The position numbers and the translations under genes are program-made. The notes beneath the pieces were generated by a model, which saw only the letters and a list, made by a program, of their open reading frames with translations, was not told where the DNA came from and searched no databases. Positions 17,414 to 25,073 of a stretch of DNA of 64,000 nt are shown piece by piece. This DNA is from Aminomonas paucivorans DSM 12260 (lineage in GTDB: Bacteria; Synergistota; Synergistia; Synergistales; Synergistaceae): positions 1,583,812-1,647,811 of the forward strand of contig NZ_CM001022.1 in the NCBI RefSeq assembly GCF_000165795.1, read 5' to 3'. Numbering within the stretch: position 1 is the stretch's first letter; every line of letters starts with the position of its first letter.

Positions 17414-18926
17414 GAGGGTCCTGTTCTCCCCCTACGGAGGGGTGGCCCTGCATCCACTCCAGGACGACGGCGCGGTCCTCGAAGGGGACGAGACGGTCCG
17501 CAAAGATGATGTTCCGCTCGGGCCCCTTCCCGGACACGAGGACCACATCCCCCGGCTGGGCTCCGTCGAGGGCGAACCGGATAGCCTCTCCCCTGTCGAG
17601 ACGCACTTCCCAGGGGGTGGCGGCTCCGGAACCCTGGATCCCCCCCACGATCTGCTCGGCGATGGCCCCGGGGTCCTCGCTGCGGGGGTTGTCCATGGTC
17701 ACCACCACGCGGTCCGCCAAGCGCCCCGCGTGCTCTCCCAAGGCCTTCCTGTGGCTTGTCGTCCTCTCTCCCCCATGGCCGAAAACCGACCAGAGCTGGC
17801 CTCGGCAGACATGCCTCAGGGTGGACAGAACCTTCTCGAGACCGTCGGGGGTGTGGGCATAGTCGATGACGCAGGTGACCCCGCCCGGAAGGGAATAGCG
17901 CTCCAGCCGTCCCGGGACCTGAGGCATGGAAGCAAGCCCTCGCCGGATGGTCTCTCCGTCGATGTCCAGAGTTCGCGCCAGGGCGGCGCAGGCCAGGGCG
18001 TTCTCCACGTTGTAGGTCCCGATGAGGGGAAGGTGCACCTCCGGTAGAACCCGGCCATCCGGCAGGGTCAGGTCCAGACACATCCCCGTCAGATCGAAGC
18101 TCTTCAAAGTCGCTCCCAGATCTCCGGGACGCGGCTCTTCTCGGGTGTACCCCACCAGGTTCTCGGGGTAGGCTTCGAGAAGACGGCGTCCATAGGCATC
18201 GTCCCGGTTGGACGCTCCTTTCCAGGAAGGTTTCATGTATTCCTCGAACAGGAGCTTCTTCGCCTGGAAATAGGCCTCCTCCGTTCCGTGGTAGTCCAGG
18301 TGCTCCGGGGAAAGGTTGGTGAACCCGCCTCGGTCGAAGCGGCAGCCTTCGATGCGTCCCTGTTCCAGCCCATGTGAAGAGGTCTCCATGACACAGGCTC
18401 CGCAGCCGTTGGACACCATCCGGGCCAGAAAGGATTGGATGTCGGTGTTCTCCGGCGTGGTTCGGTCCGCCTCCAGCTCCTTGTCCCCGTCGTGGTAGAC
18501 GATGGTGCCCAGAAGCCCCGTCTTGACTCCGGCGCTCTGAAGGACGGAACGGAGCATGTAGGTCGTGGTGCTCTTCCCGTTGGTTCCGGTGATGCCCACA
18601 TGGGTCAGCCGCTGCGCGGGCTCGCCGTAGAGAACCGCTGCAAGGCGTCCCATGAAACGTCGCACGTCCGGCACCACGACCTGCGGAACGGGAAGATCCA
18701 AGGCCCGTTCGACACAGAGAGCCACGGCGCCGCGGTCGAGGGCGGAGGCTGCAAAACGATGCCCGTCCGCCTTCCCTCCCGAGACGCAAGCGAACAGACT
18801 TCCCGGCGCCACGTTGCCGCTGTGGTGCACCACCCTATCGATCCAAGGGTTGTCCCCCCTCGGGGAAAGGAGCTTGGGAGAGGAAGGATCTTCATGAAGC
18901 CGAGCCAGAAGATCGTTCAGATACAT
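17403..18926 (-). CDS. murE: UDP-N-acetylmuramoyl-L-alanyl-D-glutamate--2,6-diaminopimelate ligase MurE
   Basis: Adds the third stem-peptide residue; 507 residues. It has P-loop GITGTNGKSTTTYML, a TTPENTDIQ loop, METSSHGLEQGRIEG, and the C-terminal motif DNPRSEDP. DNPR is the signature of meso-diaminopimelate-adding MurE (lysine-adding enzymes have a different residue there), so the wall is predicted to be DAP type. The ATG at 18926 is preceded by AGAAGG at seven bases. A GTG six bases upstream is open too but sits on top of that ribosome-binding site. The gene starts 24 bases after ftsI and overlaps murF. Confidence 0.95.
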   Translation of the reverse strand: MYLNDLLARLHEDPSSPKLLSPRGDNPWIDRVVHHSGNVAPGSLFACVSGGKADGHRFAASALDRGAVALCVERALDLPVPQVVVPDVRRFMGRLAAVLYGEPAQRLTHVGITGTNGKSTTTYMLRSVLQSAGVKTGLLGTIVYHDGDKELEADRTTPENTDIQSFLARMVSNGCGACVMETSSHGLEQGRIEGCRFDRGGFTNLSPEHLDYHGTEEAYFQAKKLLFEEYMKPSWKGASNRDDAYGRRLLEAYPENLVGYTREEPRPGDLGATLKSFDLTGMCLDLTLPDGRVLPEVHLPLIGTYNVENALACAALARTLDIDGETIRRGLASMPQVPGRLERYSLPGGVTCVIDYAHTPDGLEKVLSTLRHVCRGQLWSVFGHGGERTTSHRKALGEHAGRLADRVVVTMDNPRSEDPGAIAEQIVGGIQGSGAATPWEVRLDRGEAIRFALDGAQPGDVVLVSGKGPERNIIFADRLVPFEDRAVVLEWMQGHPSVGGEQDPHDC

Positions 18927-18950
18927 GGCCACACCTTCTTCTGCCGTAGA

Positions 18951-20645
18951 TTAGGATGTCTTCCCCAAGGGAAGCTGCACCAGATCCTCCACGATCTGGC
19001 GGAACAGGGGGGCCGCCAGCTCGCCGCCGTAGTACCTGGCCCCTTGGGGCTCCCCCAACACCACCAGGAGCACGTACTGCGGCCTCGAAGCGGGCCAGAA
19101 CCCCACAAAGGAAGCCACATGCCCTCCCTTGGAGTACTCCCCCCCCGAGGCGATCTGGGCGGTCCCGGTCTTGCCCGCCACCTCCGCAAGCGGGGTATTC
19201 GCACCCTTGCCCGTCCCCTCGGAGACGACTCGCCTCATGGCTTTGCGAAGCCACGCGGCGGTGCTTTCGGAAAAGACCGTCGCCCGCTCCCTCCGCTTGC
19301 CCTGGTGGATCGTCTCTCCCTTGCCGTTCCGGACGTCCGAGACGACATAAGGCTTCAGAAGGTGTCCCCCGTTGGCGATGGCGGAGATGGCCGTAGCCAA
19401 CTGAAGGGGCGACACGGCAATCCCCTGGCCGATGGCGATGTTCGCCGGCACCGTCCCCAGCCACTGCTCCGGAGGTTTGAGGAGCCCTTCCTCCTCTCCC
19501 GCCAGGTCCACCCCGGAGCGCTCTCCAAAGCCTAGTGCCCGAAGCAGCCCGTAGGTGCGGAAGGGGGTCAGCCGCATCCCTACCATGGCCATGCCCACGT
19601 TGCAGGAATTGACGAGCACCTGCGCGGGATCCTGCACCCCATGCCCACCCCGCTTCACATCCCGCATCACCTTGTCGGCCACCGCGATGCTGCCGGTACA
19701 GAAGAAACGATCCGAAAGCCCTACCACGCCTTCCTCCAGAGCCAAACCCATGACGAGAGGTTTAAACGTCGATCCGGGCTCGTAAACTCGCCCCAGGACG
19801 TTGTTCCGCAAAGCCTCTTGGTTCTGGAAGTGCCCTCTCTGGTTCAGGTCGAACCCTGGAAAACTGGCCACGGCCAGAAGCGCGCCCGTGTGCGGATCCA
19901 TGCACACCGCCGCGGCCCAGCGGGCGTTCACGTCCTTGGCACCCTGCGCCAGGCGGGACTCCACGACCTGCTGGATGCGAGCATCCAGGGTCAGGCGGAG
20001 GCTACCGACTCCCGCGCGAATCTCCCCCGTGTTGCAGCCGATCATGTCCAGCAGTCGCCCCCGGGCGTCCCGCGCCAAGAGACGCGTCTGGGGGGGGGAG
20101 AAGAGCACGTTGTTCCAAGCCAGCTCCAGTCCCGAAAGCCCGTTGTCGTCGATGTCGCAAAATCCGAGCACGTGGGACGCCAAGCTCCCGTGGGGGTACA
20201 CCCGGGCCTTTTCCCGAAGGGCGAACAGCCCGGGAATCTCCTTTTTTTCCAGAAGCGAGGCCCGGTCCCGAGGAAGCTTGCGGGCCACCCACTGAAAGCG
20301 GCCGGACAGGGGGCGCTTGAAGCGCCGTGCCTCCCCGGGGTCCAGAATCCCCACCAGAGCATCCGCCCCTTGGGGATCCCAGTACTGCGGATCGATAAAC
20401 AGGCTGGTGGCAGGGATGGATAGGGCCAAAGCGATCCCGTTGCGATCCCGGATATCCCCCCGGGAAGTGCTCACCGGAACCTGGGCCCAATACTGCCTTC
20501 GGGCCTGGCTGACCACGCGAGGATCGGGAAACAGATGCACCTTCACGGTCTGGATCGCCAGAATGAAAAAGACGAAAAACACAGAAGCCCAGGCGCTCCG
20601 GCTTTTCCAGCGGGCGTCTGGGCGTTTCGGCCTAATCCTGGGCAT
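18951..20645 (-). CDS. ftsI: Septal class B penicillin-binding protein FtsI (PBP3-type transpeptidase)
   Basis: D,D-transpeptidase that cross-links septal peptidoglycan; 564 residues. It has a basic N-terminus, one membrane segment at about residues 18-35, then the PBP dimerisation domain (VPVSTSRGDIRDRNG). The transpeptidase domain carries the three motifs SxxK (GSTFKP, Ser292-Lys295), SxN (Ser347-Cys-Asn349) and KTG (AGKTGTAQIA). It lacks the C-terminal PASTA repeats found in many sporulation-lineage enzymes. ATG 20645 overlaps the FtsL-like gene by 14 bases. Position between ftsL and murE is the canonical one. Confidence 0.95.
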   Translation of the reverse strand: MPRIRPKRPDARWKSRSAWASVFFVFFILAIQTVKVHLFPDPRVVSQARRQYWAQVPVSTSRGDIRDRNGIALALSIPATSLFIDPQYWDPQGADALVGILDPGEARRFKRPLSGRFQWVARKLPRDRASLLEKKEIPGLFALREKARVYPHGSLASHVLGFCDIDDNGLSGLELAWNNVLFSPPQTRLLARDARGRLLDMIGCNTGEIRAGVGSLRLTLDARIQQVVESRLAQGAKDVNARWAAAVCMDPHTGALLAVASFPGFDLNQRGHFQNQEALRNNVLGRVYEPGSTFKPLVMGLALEEGVVGLSDRFFCTGSIAVADKVMRDVKRGGHGVQDPAQVLVNSCNVGMAMVGMRLTPFRTYGLLRALGFGERSGVDLAGEEEGLLKPPEQWLGTVPANIAIGQGIAVSPLQLATAISAIANGGHLLKPYVVSDVRNGKGETIHQGKRRERATVFSESTAAWLRKAMRRVVSEGTGKGANTPLAEVAGKTGTAQIASGGEYSKGGHVASFVGFWPASRPQYVLLVVLGEPQGARYYGGELAAPLFRQIVEDLVQLPLGKTS

Positions 20646-21042
20646 TGGCCTGATTGACGAACAACCGCAACGATTTTTCCATGAAGGACTCTCTTCGATT
20701 GGGCGATCTGGAACTGCCTGTGGCGAGCCGGGACCTCCCCTCTTTCGGGACGAGGACCACGGAAAGGCGGGTCATCTTCTGAGGAGGCAGCATCCCTAAC
20801 TGAACCCGCGCAACACTATACACCCTCTGCGGGGAGAGTAAAGAAGACAGCTTCCTCTCCAGCTCCGCGTTCCGGTCCAGGGTTTTTTCGATCCTCAGGC
20901 TAACCTCCGAAAGGCGATGCTCCAGGTACAGACTGTAAAGCCGCACCCCCCCCAACCCCAGAGCCGTGCAAAGCAGGGCGACGAACCCCAAGAGGAACGA
21001 GGGGGAAAGGCGCCGGGACATCTCATGCCGAGGGAAGCCCAC
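20632..21042 (-). CDS. ftsL: FtsL-like division protein
   Basis: Small bitopic protein of about 136 residues. After a short cytoplasmic N-terminus, one membrane segment (SFLLGFVALLCTALGLGGV) is followed by a heptad-rich helix (HRLSEVSLRIEKTLDRNAEL, then LERKLSSLLS) and a YSVARVQLGM segment. This is the usual FtsL layout: membrane anchor plus coiled coil that pairs with FtsB/DivIC and FtsQ. Sequence conservation in FtsL is low, so the name rests on topology and the place between rsmH and ftsI. The GTG at 21042 follows a strong AAAGGAGGGG and overlaps rsmH by 20 bases; an ATG at 21021 is the alternative. Confidence 0.8.
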   Translation of the reverse strand: MGFPRHEMSRRLSPSFLLGFVALLCTALGLGGVRLYSLYLEHRLSEVSLRIEKTLDRNAELERKLSSLLSPQRVYSVARVQLGMLPPQKMTRLSVVLVPKEGRSRLATGSSRSPNRRESFMEKSLRLFVNQANAQD

Positions 21043-21994
21043 CGGAACGCCCCTCCTTTCTCCTCGCCGCACGCCGCTCCTCCCTGGTGGGGACGGGGCC
21101 GAACCGAAAGACCCGCAGTTTCGCGCTTCTGGAACGTTTGTTCTCTCGAATCTCCTCCTCCCGAGGCACCAGGGGCTTCTTGGTCACCAAAAGCCCCTTT
21201 CCCTCGGCAGCCCACGTCTTCATGTGTTGCTTGACCAACCGATCCTCCAGGGAGTGGTAGGTGATGAACACCACCGTGGAGGGATCCCCGCAGAACGAGG
21301 GCAGGGATTCCAACGTCTCCCGAAGGGCCTCCATTTCGTCGTTCACGGCGATCCGCAAGGCCTGGAAGATCCGCCGGGCCGGGTGCGTCCCCGCCTTTCT
21401 CTGAGCCGGCGCGGGCAACGTCCGACGGATCAGGGCCACCAGGCTTTCGGTAGTCATGAGAGGGCCGTAGCGTTCCCGATGCATCACGATGGCTCGGGCG
21501 ATGGGCACCGCGAAGGGGTCTTCCCCGTAGCGTCGGAAGAGTCCGATCAGGTCCCCCAGTTCCCAGGAATTCACGATGTCCGCGGCGGTGACGCCCCGAG
21601 AGAGGGTTCCCGAATCCATGCGCATGTCTAGAGGCCCCTCCCCGTGGAAGGAAAAACCTCTTTCCTCCCGATCGATCTGCATGGAGGAAACCCCCAGATC
21701 GAAGAGAAAGGCGCTGCAGACCTTTATTTCGTAGCGGGGAAGCAGGGTGGACAAATCACGGAAATTCCCGGGAATCAGGGTCACCCGATCCCCGTAGGGG
21801 GCCAGGTTCAGACGGGCTTCGTCCAAGGCGGAAGGGTCTTGATCGATCCCCACCAACCGACAGCGGGGGCAATTCGCCAAGATGGCCCGGGCATGGCCGG
21901 CAGCCCCCAGGGTCCCATCCACCACACAGACCTGCTCCTCCCAAGGGCGCAGGGCCTCAAGCACCTCCTGAAGCATGACGGGGACGTGGAGCAT
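21023..21994 (-). CDS. rsmH: 16S rRNA (cytosine1402-N4)-methyltransferase RsmH
   Basis: SAM-dependent methyltransferase (MraW) modifying C1402 in the ribosomal P site; 323 residues. The N-terminus HVPVMLQEVLEAL and the SAM loop VVDGTLGAAGHARAI are typical. Further conserved parts are AFLFDLGVSSMQID, the GFSFHGEGPLDMRMD signature and the C-terminal FITYHSLEDRLVK. ATG 21994 shares one base with the mraZ stop (TGATG). Order mraZ-rsmH-ftsL is universal in dcw clusters. Confidence 0.97.
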   Translation of the reverse strand: MLHVPVMLQEVLEALRPWEEQVCVVDGTLGAAGHARAILANCPRCRLVGIDQDPSALDEARLNLAPYGDRVTLIPGNFRDLSTLLPRYEIKVCSAFLFDLGVSSMQIDREERGFSFHGEGPLDMRMDSGTLSRGVTAADIVNSWELGDLIGLFRRYGEDPFAVPIARAIVMHRERYGPLMTTESLVALIRRTLPAPAQRKAGTHPARRIFQALRIAVNDEMEALRETLESLPSFCGDPSTVVFITYHSLEDRLVKQHMKTWAAEGKGLLVTKKPLVPREEEIRENKRSRSAKLRVFRFGPVPTREERRAARRKEGRSGGLPSA

Positions 21995-22434
21995 CACAGG
22001 CCTTCGACCTCCTCGGCAATGGACGGCAACGCCTCCAGGATCTCTCCGCGATGGATCGTCCAGTTGCTGCTGTCCCAGATCTCCAAGTGGTCTCCCACCC
22101 CGATGACCGCGACTTCCTGCTTGATGTCCCCATGCTGCCGAAGGAACTGGGGCAAGAGAATCCGGCCCATGGAATCGAAGTCCATCTCCGTGGCGGAAGC
22201 CAAAAGGACCCGGAGAAAATCGCGGGTCCTCCCCTTGGACATGGGGAGGTTCTGCAGCTTCTCCAGGAGACGGTGCCAGTTGGGCAGGGAGTAGAGGGCG
22301 ACGCAACGATCGATGCCGATGGTTGCTACCACCTGGTTTCCCAGTTCCTCCCGAAAGCGTGCGGGGAGAACCATGCGACCCTTGCTGTCCATTCGGTGGT
22401 CGAAGGTTCCCACAAGCACGCCCATCCCCCCCAT
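21994..22434 (-). CDS. mraZ: Transcriptional regulator MraZ
   Basis: AbrB-like DNA-binding protein that represses the dcw operon by binding repeats upstream of its own gene. About 146 residues. Two tandem MraZ domains are visible: first GTFDHRMDSKGRMVLPARFRE, then a second copy with EMDFDSMGRILLPQFLRQH, giving the two DxxGR/L-P motifs. The ATG at 22434 has GGAAG nine bases upstream. The next ATG (22425) has only a G-run directly against it. The GTGG operator boxes described at 22431-22464 lie immediately before the start codon, so autoregulation is very likely. Confidence 0.94.
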   Translation of the reverse strand: MGGMGVLVGTFDHRMDSKGRMVLPARFREELGNQVVATIGIDRCVALYSLPNWHRLLEKLQNLPMSKGRTRDFLRVLLASATEMDFDSMGRILLPQFLRQHGDIKQEVAVIGVGDHLEIWDSSNWTIHRGEILEALPSIAEEVEGL

Positions 22435-22464
22435 ACTTTGCCACTTCCTGCCACTTTTTACCAC
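22431..22464 (-). promoter_or_regulatory. MraZ operator: GTGG boxes at 10-base period
   Basis: On the minus strand GTGG occurs at 22464-22461, 22454-22451 and 22444-22441, with a degenerate ATGG at 22434-22431 that includes the start codon. The exact 10-base period and the AAAGTGG/GAAGTGG contexts match the MraZ box described in other bacteria (tandem TGGG/GTGG repeats). No convincing -35/-10 pair was found just upstream, so the dcw promoter remains unplaced. Confidence 0.75.
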
Positions 22465-22592
22465 CCTAGCATGGACAGGACACGCCCCATGGGCCTTTAG
22501 TCCCAATTCTTCCGGGACCAAGGGGAGTCGCTGTCGGGATGGTTTGCACGAAATGGGTTTGCATGACAGATGGGAAGTGTTGGATGGTGGGA

Positions 22593-22925
22593 GCGGGGGA
22601 GCATCCCATAAGCCGGGTTTTGTCGTGCCCAGTCATTTCTCTGGTCCCCTTCTCGCGAAGGGGATCGAGCGATCGTACCCGGGAGTCGGCGGGCCGCCTC
22701 ATCCTCCCCTATTCGATCTTGCTCCGGATGGGGCTTGCCGTAGCCCAACGGTCACCCGTTGGCTGGTGGGCCCTTACCCCACCTTTTCACCCTTACCCGT
22801 AGGCGGTTTGATTTCTGTGGCGCTATCCTTGGGCTTGCGCCCACTGGAATTTCTCCAGCATCCTGCCCTGCGGAGCCCGGACTTTCCTCTGCCGTGGCGA
22901 CAGCGACTGGGAAGGATGCTCCCCC
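22593..22925 (-). ncRNA. rnpB: RNase P RNA, bacterial type A
   Basis: Catalytic RNA of RNase P, which matures tRNA 5' ends. The minus strand shows the hallmark conserved blocks in order: GAGGAAAGTCCGGGCTCC near the 5' end (P4 strand, 22885-22868), then GGGTAAGGGTGAAAAGGTGG in the middle, and ACAAAACCCGGCTTATG at the 3' end. The outer P1 helix closes perfectly: 5' GGGGGAGCATCC (22925-22914) pairs with GGATGCTCCCCC (22606-22595), 12 base pairs. A promoter lies directly upstream. Reading frames through this stretch are not coding. It runs in the same direction as mraZ, whose gene begins about 160 bases further on; 22465-22592 shows no gene. Confidence 0.96.
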
Positions 22926-22931
22926 GGGAAC

Positions 22932-22959
22932 AGTATAGGGAGAGTTTCCCGTCTGTCCA
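22932..22959 (-). promoter_or_regulatory. Promoter of rnpB
   Basis: On the minus strand TGGACA (22959-22954) is followed after 16 bases by TATACT (22937-22932). This is a good sigma-70-type match and places the transcription start about seven bases later, at the 5' strand of the P1 helix of RNase P RNA. Confidence 0.75.
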
Positions 22960-22970
22960 GCGTTGGTCGC

Positions 22971-23000
22971 TTGCTGGGGAGCCCCTTCATTCCGTAGAAT
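22971..23000 (+). promoter_or_regulatory. Candidate promoter of cheR
   Basis: TTGCTG (22971-22976), an 18-base spacer, then TAGAAT (22995-23000). It faces away from the rnpB promoter and lies about 40 bases before the cheR start. The -10 is good; the -35 is only a partial match. Confidence 0.5.
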
Positions 23001-23039
23001 GGCAGGAGCAGACGGTCCAGGATGAAGGGAGAGGATGCC

Positions 23040-23849
23040 GTGTCCATCGAAGAAAAGGCCTACCCCGCACCACCTGAATACGAGGTCTTCAAGAAACGCA
23101 TTCAGGAGCTTACGGGAATTGACCTGAACGCTTACAAGTTTCAAATCCACCGGCGTGTCCACATGCTGATGCAGCGGTGGAACGTGACAAGTTACGACGA
23201 ATACTATAAAGTCATCTCCACCCGGGAGGATAAACTTCGGGAGTTCCTGGACTACCTGACCATCAACGTTTCCGAGTTCTTCCGGAACGCAAACCGCTGG
23301 TGGGAGCTGAAAGACAAGGTTTTCCCCTTGATCTTCAAGGAAACGGGACAGAAGAAGCTCAAGCTCTGGAGCGCCGGATGTGCCACGGGAGAGGAACCCT
23401 ATTCTTTGGGCGTCCTGGCCCTGGAAACGGGCCTGACCAACCCCCAACCCGTTCTGGCCACGGACATCGACCGGGGAGCCCTGGCAAAGGCGCAGGCGGG
23501 GATCTTCCAGAAGCGCCAGCTGGTGAACGCCCCCCCGGAATGGATCTCCAAGTACTTTTCGGAAATCGACGCCAACACCGTCCAGGTCAAAAACGTGGTC
23601 AAGGAAAAGGTCAACTTCCGTCAGCAGAACCTCATCAAGGACCCCTTCGATTCGGGGATGGACGTCATCCTCTGCCGCAACGTGGTGATCTACTTTTCCC
23701 CGGAGACCAAAAGCGCCCTGTACGAGAAATTCTTTAACGCCCTGCGCCCCGGAGGCTATCTGATGACGGGGTCCACGGAGCAGATCTTCGAGTACAAGAA
23801 AATCGGCTTTGAGTCTGCCGGCCCCTTCCTCTACCGCAAACCCCGGTAA
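23040..23849 (+). CDS. cheR: CheR-type protein-glutamate methyltransferase
   Basis: SAM-dependent methyltransferase that methylates glutamates of chemoreceptors for adaptation. About 269 residues. The N-terminal CheR helical domain (VFKKRIQELTGIDLNAYK ... RRVHMLMQRW) is followed by YLTINVSEFFRN and the SAM-binding LWSAGCATGEEPYSL, then ILCRNVVIYFSPE and LRPGGYLMTGSTE, all diagnostic. GTG 23040 is favoured because AAGGGAGAGG lies five to eight bases upstream; an in-frame ATG at 23022 lacks a ribosome-binding site. The gene stands alone between rnpB and the convergent hexapeptide gene, with which its 3' end overlaps by 19 bases. Other chemotaxis genes must be elsewhere. Confidence 0.94.
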   Translation: MSIEEKAYPAPPEYEVFKKRIQELTGIDLNAYKFQIHRRVHMLMQRWNVTSYDEYYKVISTREDKLREFLDYLTINVSEFFRNANRWWELKDKVFPLIFKETGQKKLKLWSAGCATGEEPYSLGVLALETGLTNPQPVLATDIDRGALAKAQAGIFQKRQLVNAPPEWISKYFSEIDANTVQVKNVVKEKVNFRQQNLIKDPFDSGMDVILCRNVVIYFSPETKSALYEKFFNALRPGGYLMTGSTEQIFEYKKIGFESAGPFLYRKPR

Positions 23850-24364
23850 CGAAGCGCCAGCTCCACGTAGGACGAGGCAAGCTCCGCCAGTTTTTCCCTG
23901 TCCGCCTCCCGGGTCTGACGAACCACCCGCCCCGGGAGGCCCATGACGAGGCTCCCTGGTGGGATCACGGCCCCTTCGGGGACCAGGGCACCTGCCGCAA
24001 CGATGGAGCCCTCCCCCACCACGGCTCCGTCCAGCACCGTAGCCCTCATGGCGATCAGGCATCGGTTTTCGACGCGACATCCATGAAGGATCGCCCCATG
24101 CCCCACGGTGACGTCCTCTCCCACCCAGACTTCCAGATCCTCCGTCACGTGGAGGATACAACCGTCCTGGATGTTGCTTCGAGCCCCCAGGACGATGCGG
24201 TTGATGTCCCCTCGCAGTACCGCATGGTGCCACACGCTGGCCTGTTCCCCCAACTCCACCCGCCCTACAAGGGCCGCAGTGGGGGCGACGAAGGCCGAAG
24301 GGGCAATCTTCGGGAAGGTTCCCTCGAAGGGATAAAGCGGAAGGTCCTGGCATCCCAAGGTCAC
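23831..24364 (-). CDS. Gamma-carbonic-anhydrase-like hexapeptide-repeat protein
   Basis: Left-handed beta-helix protein of 177 residues (YrdA/PaaY/gamma-CA family). Isoleucine-patch hexapeptide repeats fill residues 20-140. The expected metal-site residues are visible: RGDINRIVLGARSNIQDG, HVTED, and VGHGAILHGC, giving three histidines like the zinc ligands of Cam. The GTG start at 24364 follows AAAGGGGTGG. It lies just past the terminator of the V-ATPase operon and so is probably a separate unit. Family members include carbonic anhydrases and acyltransferases; activity cannot be decided here. Confidence 0.88.
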   Translation of the reverse strand: MTLGCQDLPLYPFEGTFPKIAPSAFVAPTAALVGRVELGEQASVWHHAVLRGDINRIVLGARSNIQDGCILHVTEDLEVWVGEDVTVGHGAILHGCRVENRCLIAMRATVLDGAVVGEGSIVAAGALVPEGAVIPPGSLVMGLPGRVVRQTREADREKLAELASSYVELALRYRGLR

Positions 24365-24382
24365 GGCATTCCACCCCTTTCC

Positions 24383-24417
24383 AAAAAAGAGGGCGCCCCG
24401 TGCTGCAGGAGCGCCCC
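24383..24417 (-). terminator. Intrinsic terminator of the V/A-ATPase operon
   Basis: On the minus strand GGGCGC (24416-24411) pairs with GCGCCC (24396-24391) and is followed by CTCTTTTTT (T-run 24388-24383). It lies 18 bases after the stop of subunit D, a typical rho-independent site. Confidence 0.85.
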
Positions 24418-24434
24418 GCGTTTCGAGTTTGCCG

Positions 24435-25061
24435 TCAGTGGGACCGGACGATTTCCTTGATCCGCATGAGGCGGCCCAGGTTCGCCCGCTCCATCTCGTC
24501 CAGCTTCATGGAAATCCCTCGGATCGTCTCGATGAACGACGGGATCAGGACGTGTTCCAAGGCGTTGACCCGGCGTCGCGTCCGTTCGATCTCCGTGGCC
24601 ATGAGCCGAAGGGCCTTCTCCGCCGCAGCCAGCTGGATCAGCTTGGGCAACAGCCGAACGAACCGTTCCAAGGCAACGTCCAGGCTGCCGGGGGACGTCA
24701 AAAGCCCGTAGCTCAGGCGGGATTCCTGCGCCTGGAGCTGGTACTCCGGGATGTTGACGCTCATGACGTTCCGACTTGTCCCGCGGACCTCCAGTCGGCC
24801 GCTCGCAAGCAGAAGCGCCTGTTCCAACATGGAGGGCAGCGTCTGGGCCCGGGCAAGGAGAAAGCTCTGGTAGCAGAGCTTCAGCTCCTCCTCCACCGCT
24901 TCCCGGAGGGCCTTCACATCCCGCGCCCGCTGCAGGAATTCCTTGATCAGTGCGTCCTGCTTGTCTTTCAGGAGCTTGTGTCCCCGCTTCGCCACCACGA
25001 GGCGGCGCTTCAGCCGGGACAGCTCCATGCGGTTGGGATTGACGTTCAGGGACTTCGCCAT
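24435..25061 (-). CDS. ntpD: V/A-type ATP synthase subunit D
   Basis: Central-stalk (rotor axle) subunit of 208 residues that turns inside the A3B3 head. The N-terminal helix has the family pattern NPNRMELSRLKRRLVVAKRGHKLLKDK and the C-terminal helix LEHVLIPSFIETIRGISMKLDE, two long coiled-coil arms as in known D subunits. The ATG at 25061 lies 12 bases after the subunit B stop. It is the last gene of the operon, followed by an intrinsic terminator. Identity is certain from sequence and position. Confidence 0.96.
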   Translation of the reverse strand: MAKSLNVNPNRMELSRLKRRLVVAKRGHKLLKDKQDALIKEFLQRARDVKALREAVEEELKLCYQSFLLARAQTLPSMLEQALLLASGRLEVRGTSRNVMSVNIPEYQLQAQESRLSYGLLTSPGSLDVALERFVRLLPKLIQLAAAEKALRLMATEIERTRRRVNALEHVLIPSFIETIRGISMKLDEMERANLGRLMRIKEIVRSH

Positions 25062-25073
25062 GCAGCTCCCTCC

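Noticed and set aside
22313-23077. Open frames across the rnpB region
   Set aside because: The conserved RNase P RNA blocks and P1 pairing explain the sequence. The frames match no family and lack ribosome-binding sites.
24391-24417. GC-rich hairpin as a possible riboswitch or repeat element for the hexapeptide gene
   Set aside because: The stem with T-run in the minus orientation directly after subunit D is fully explained as an intrinsic terminator.
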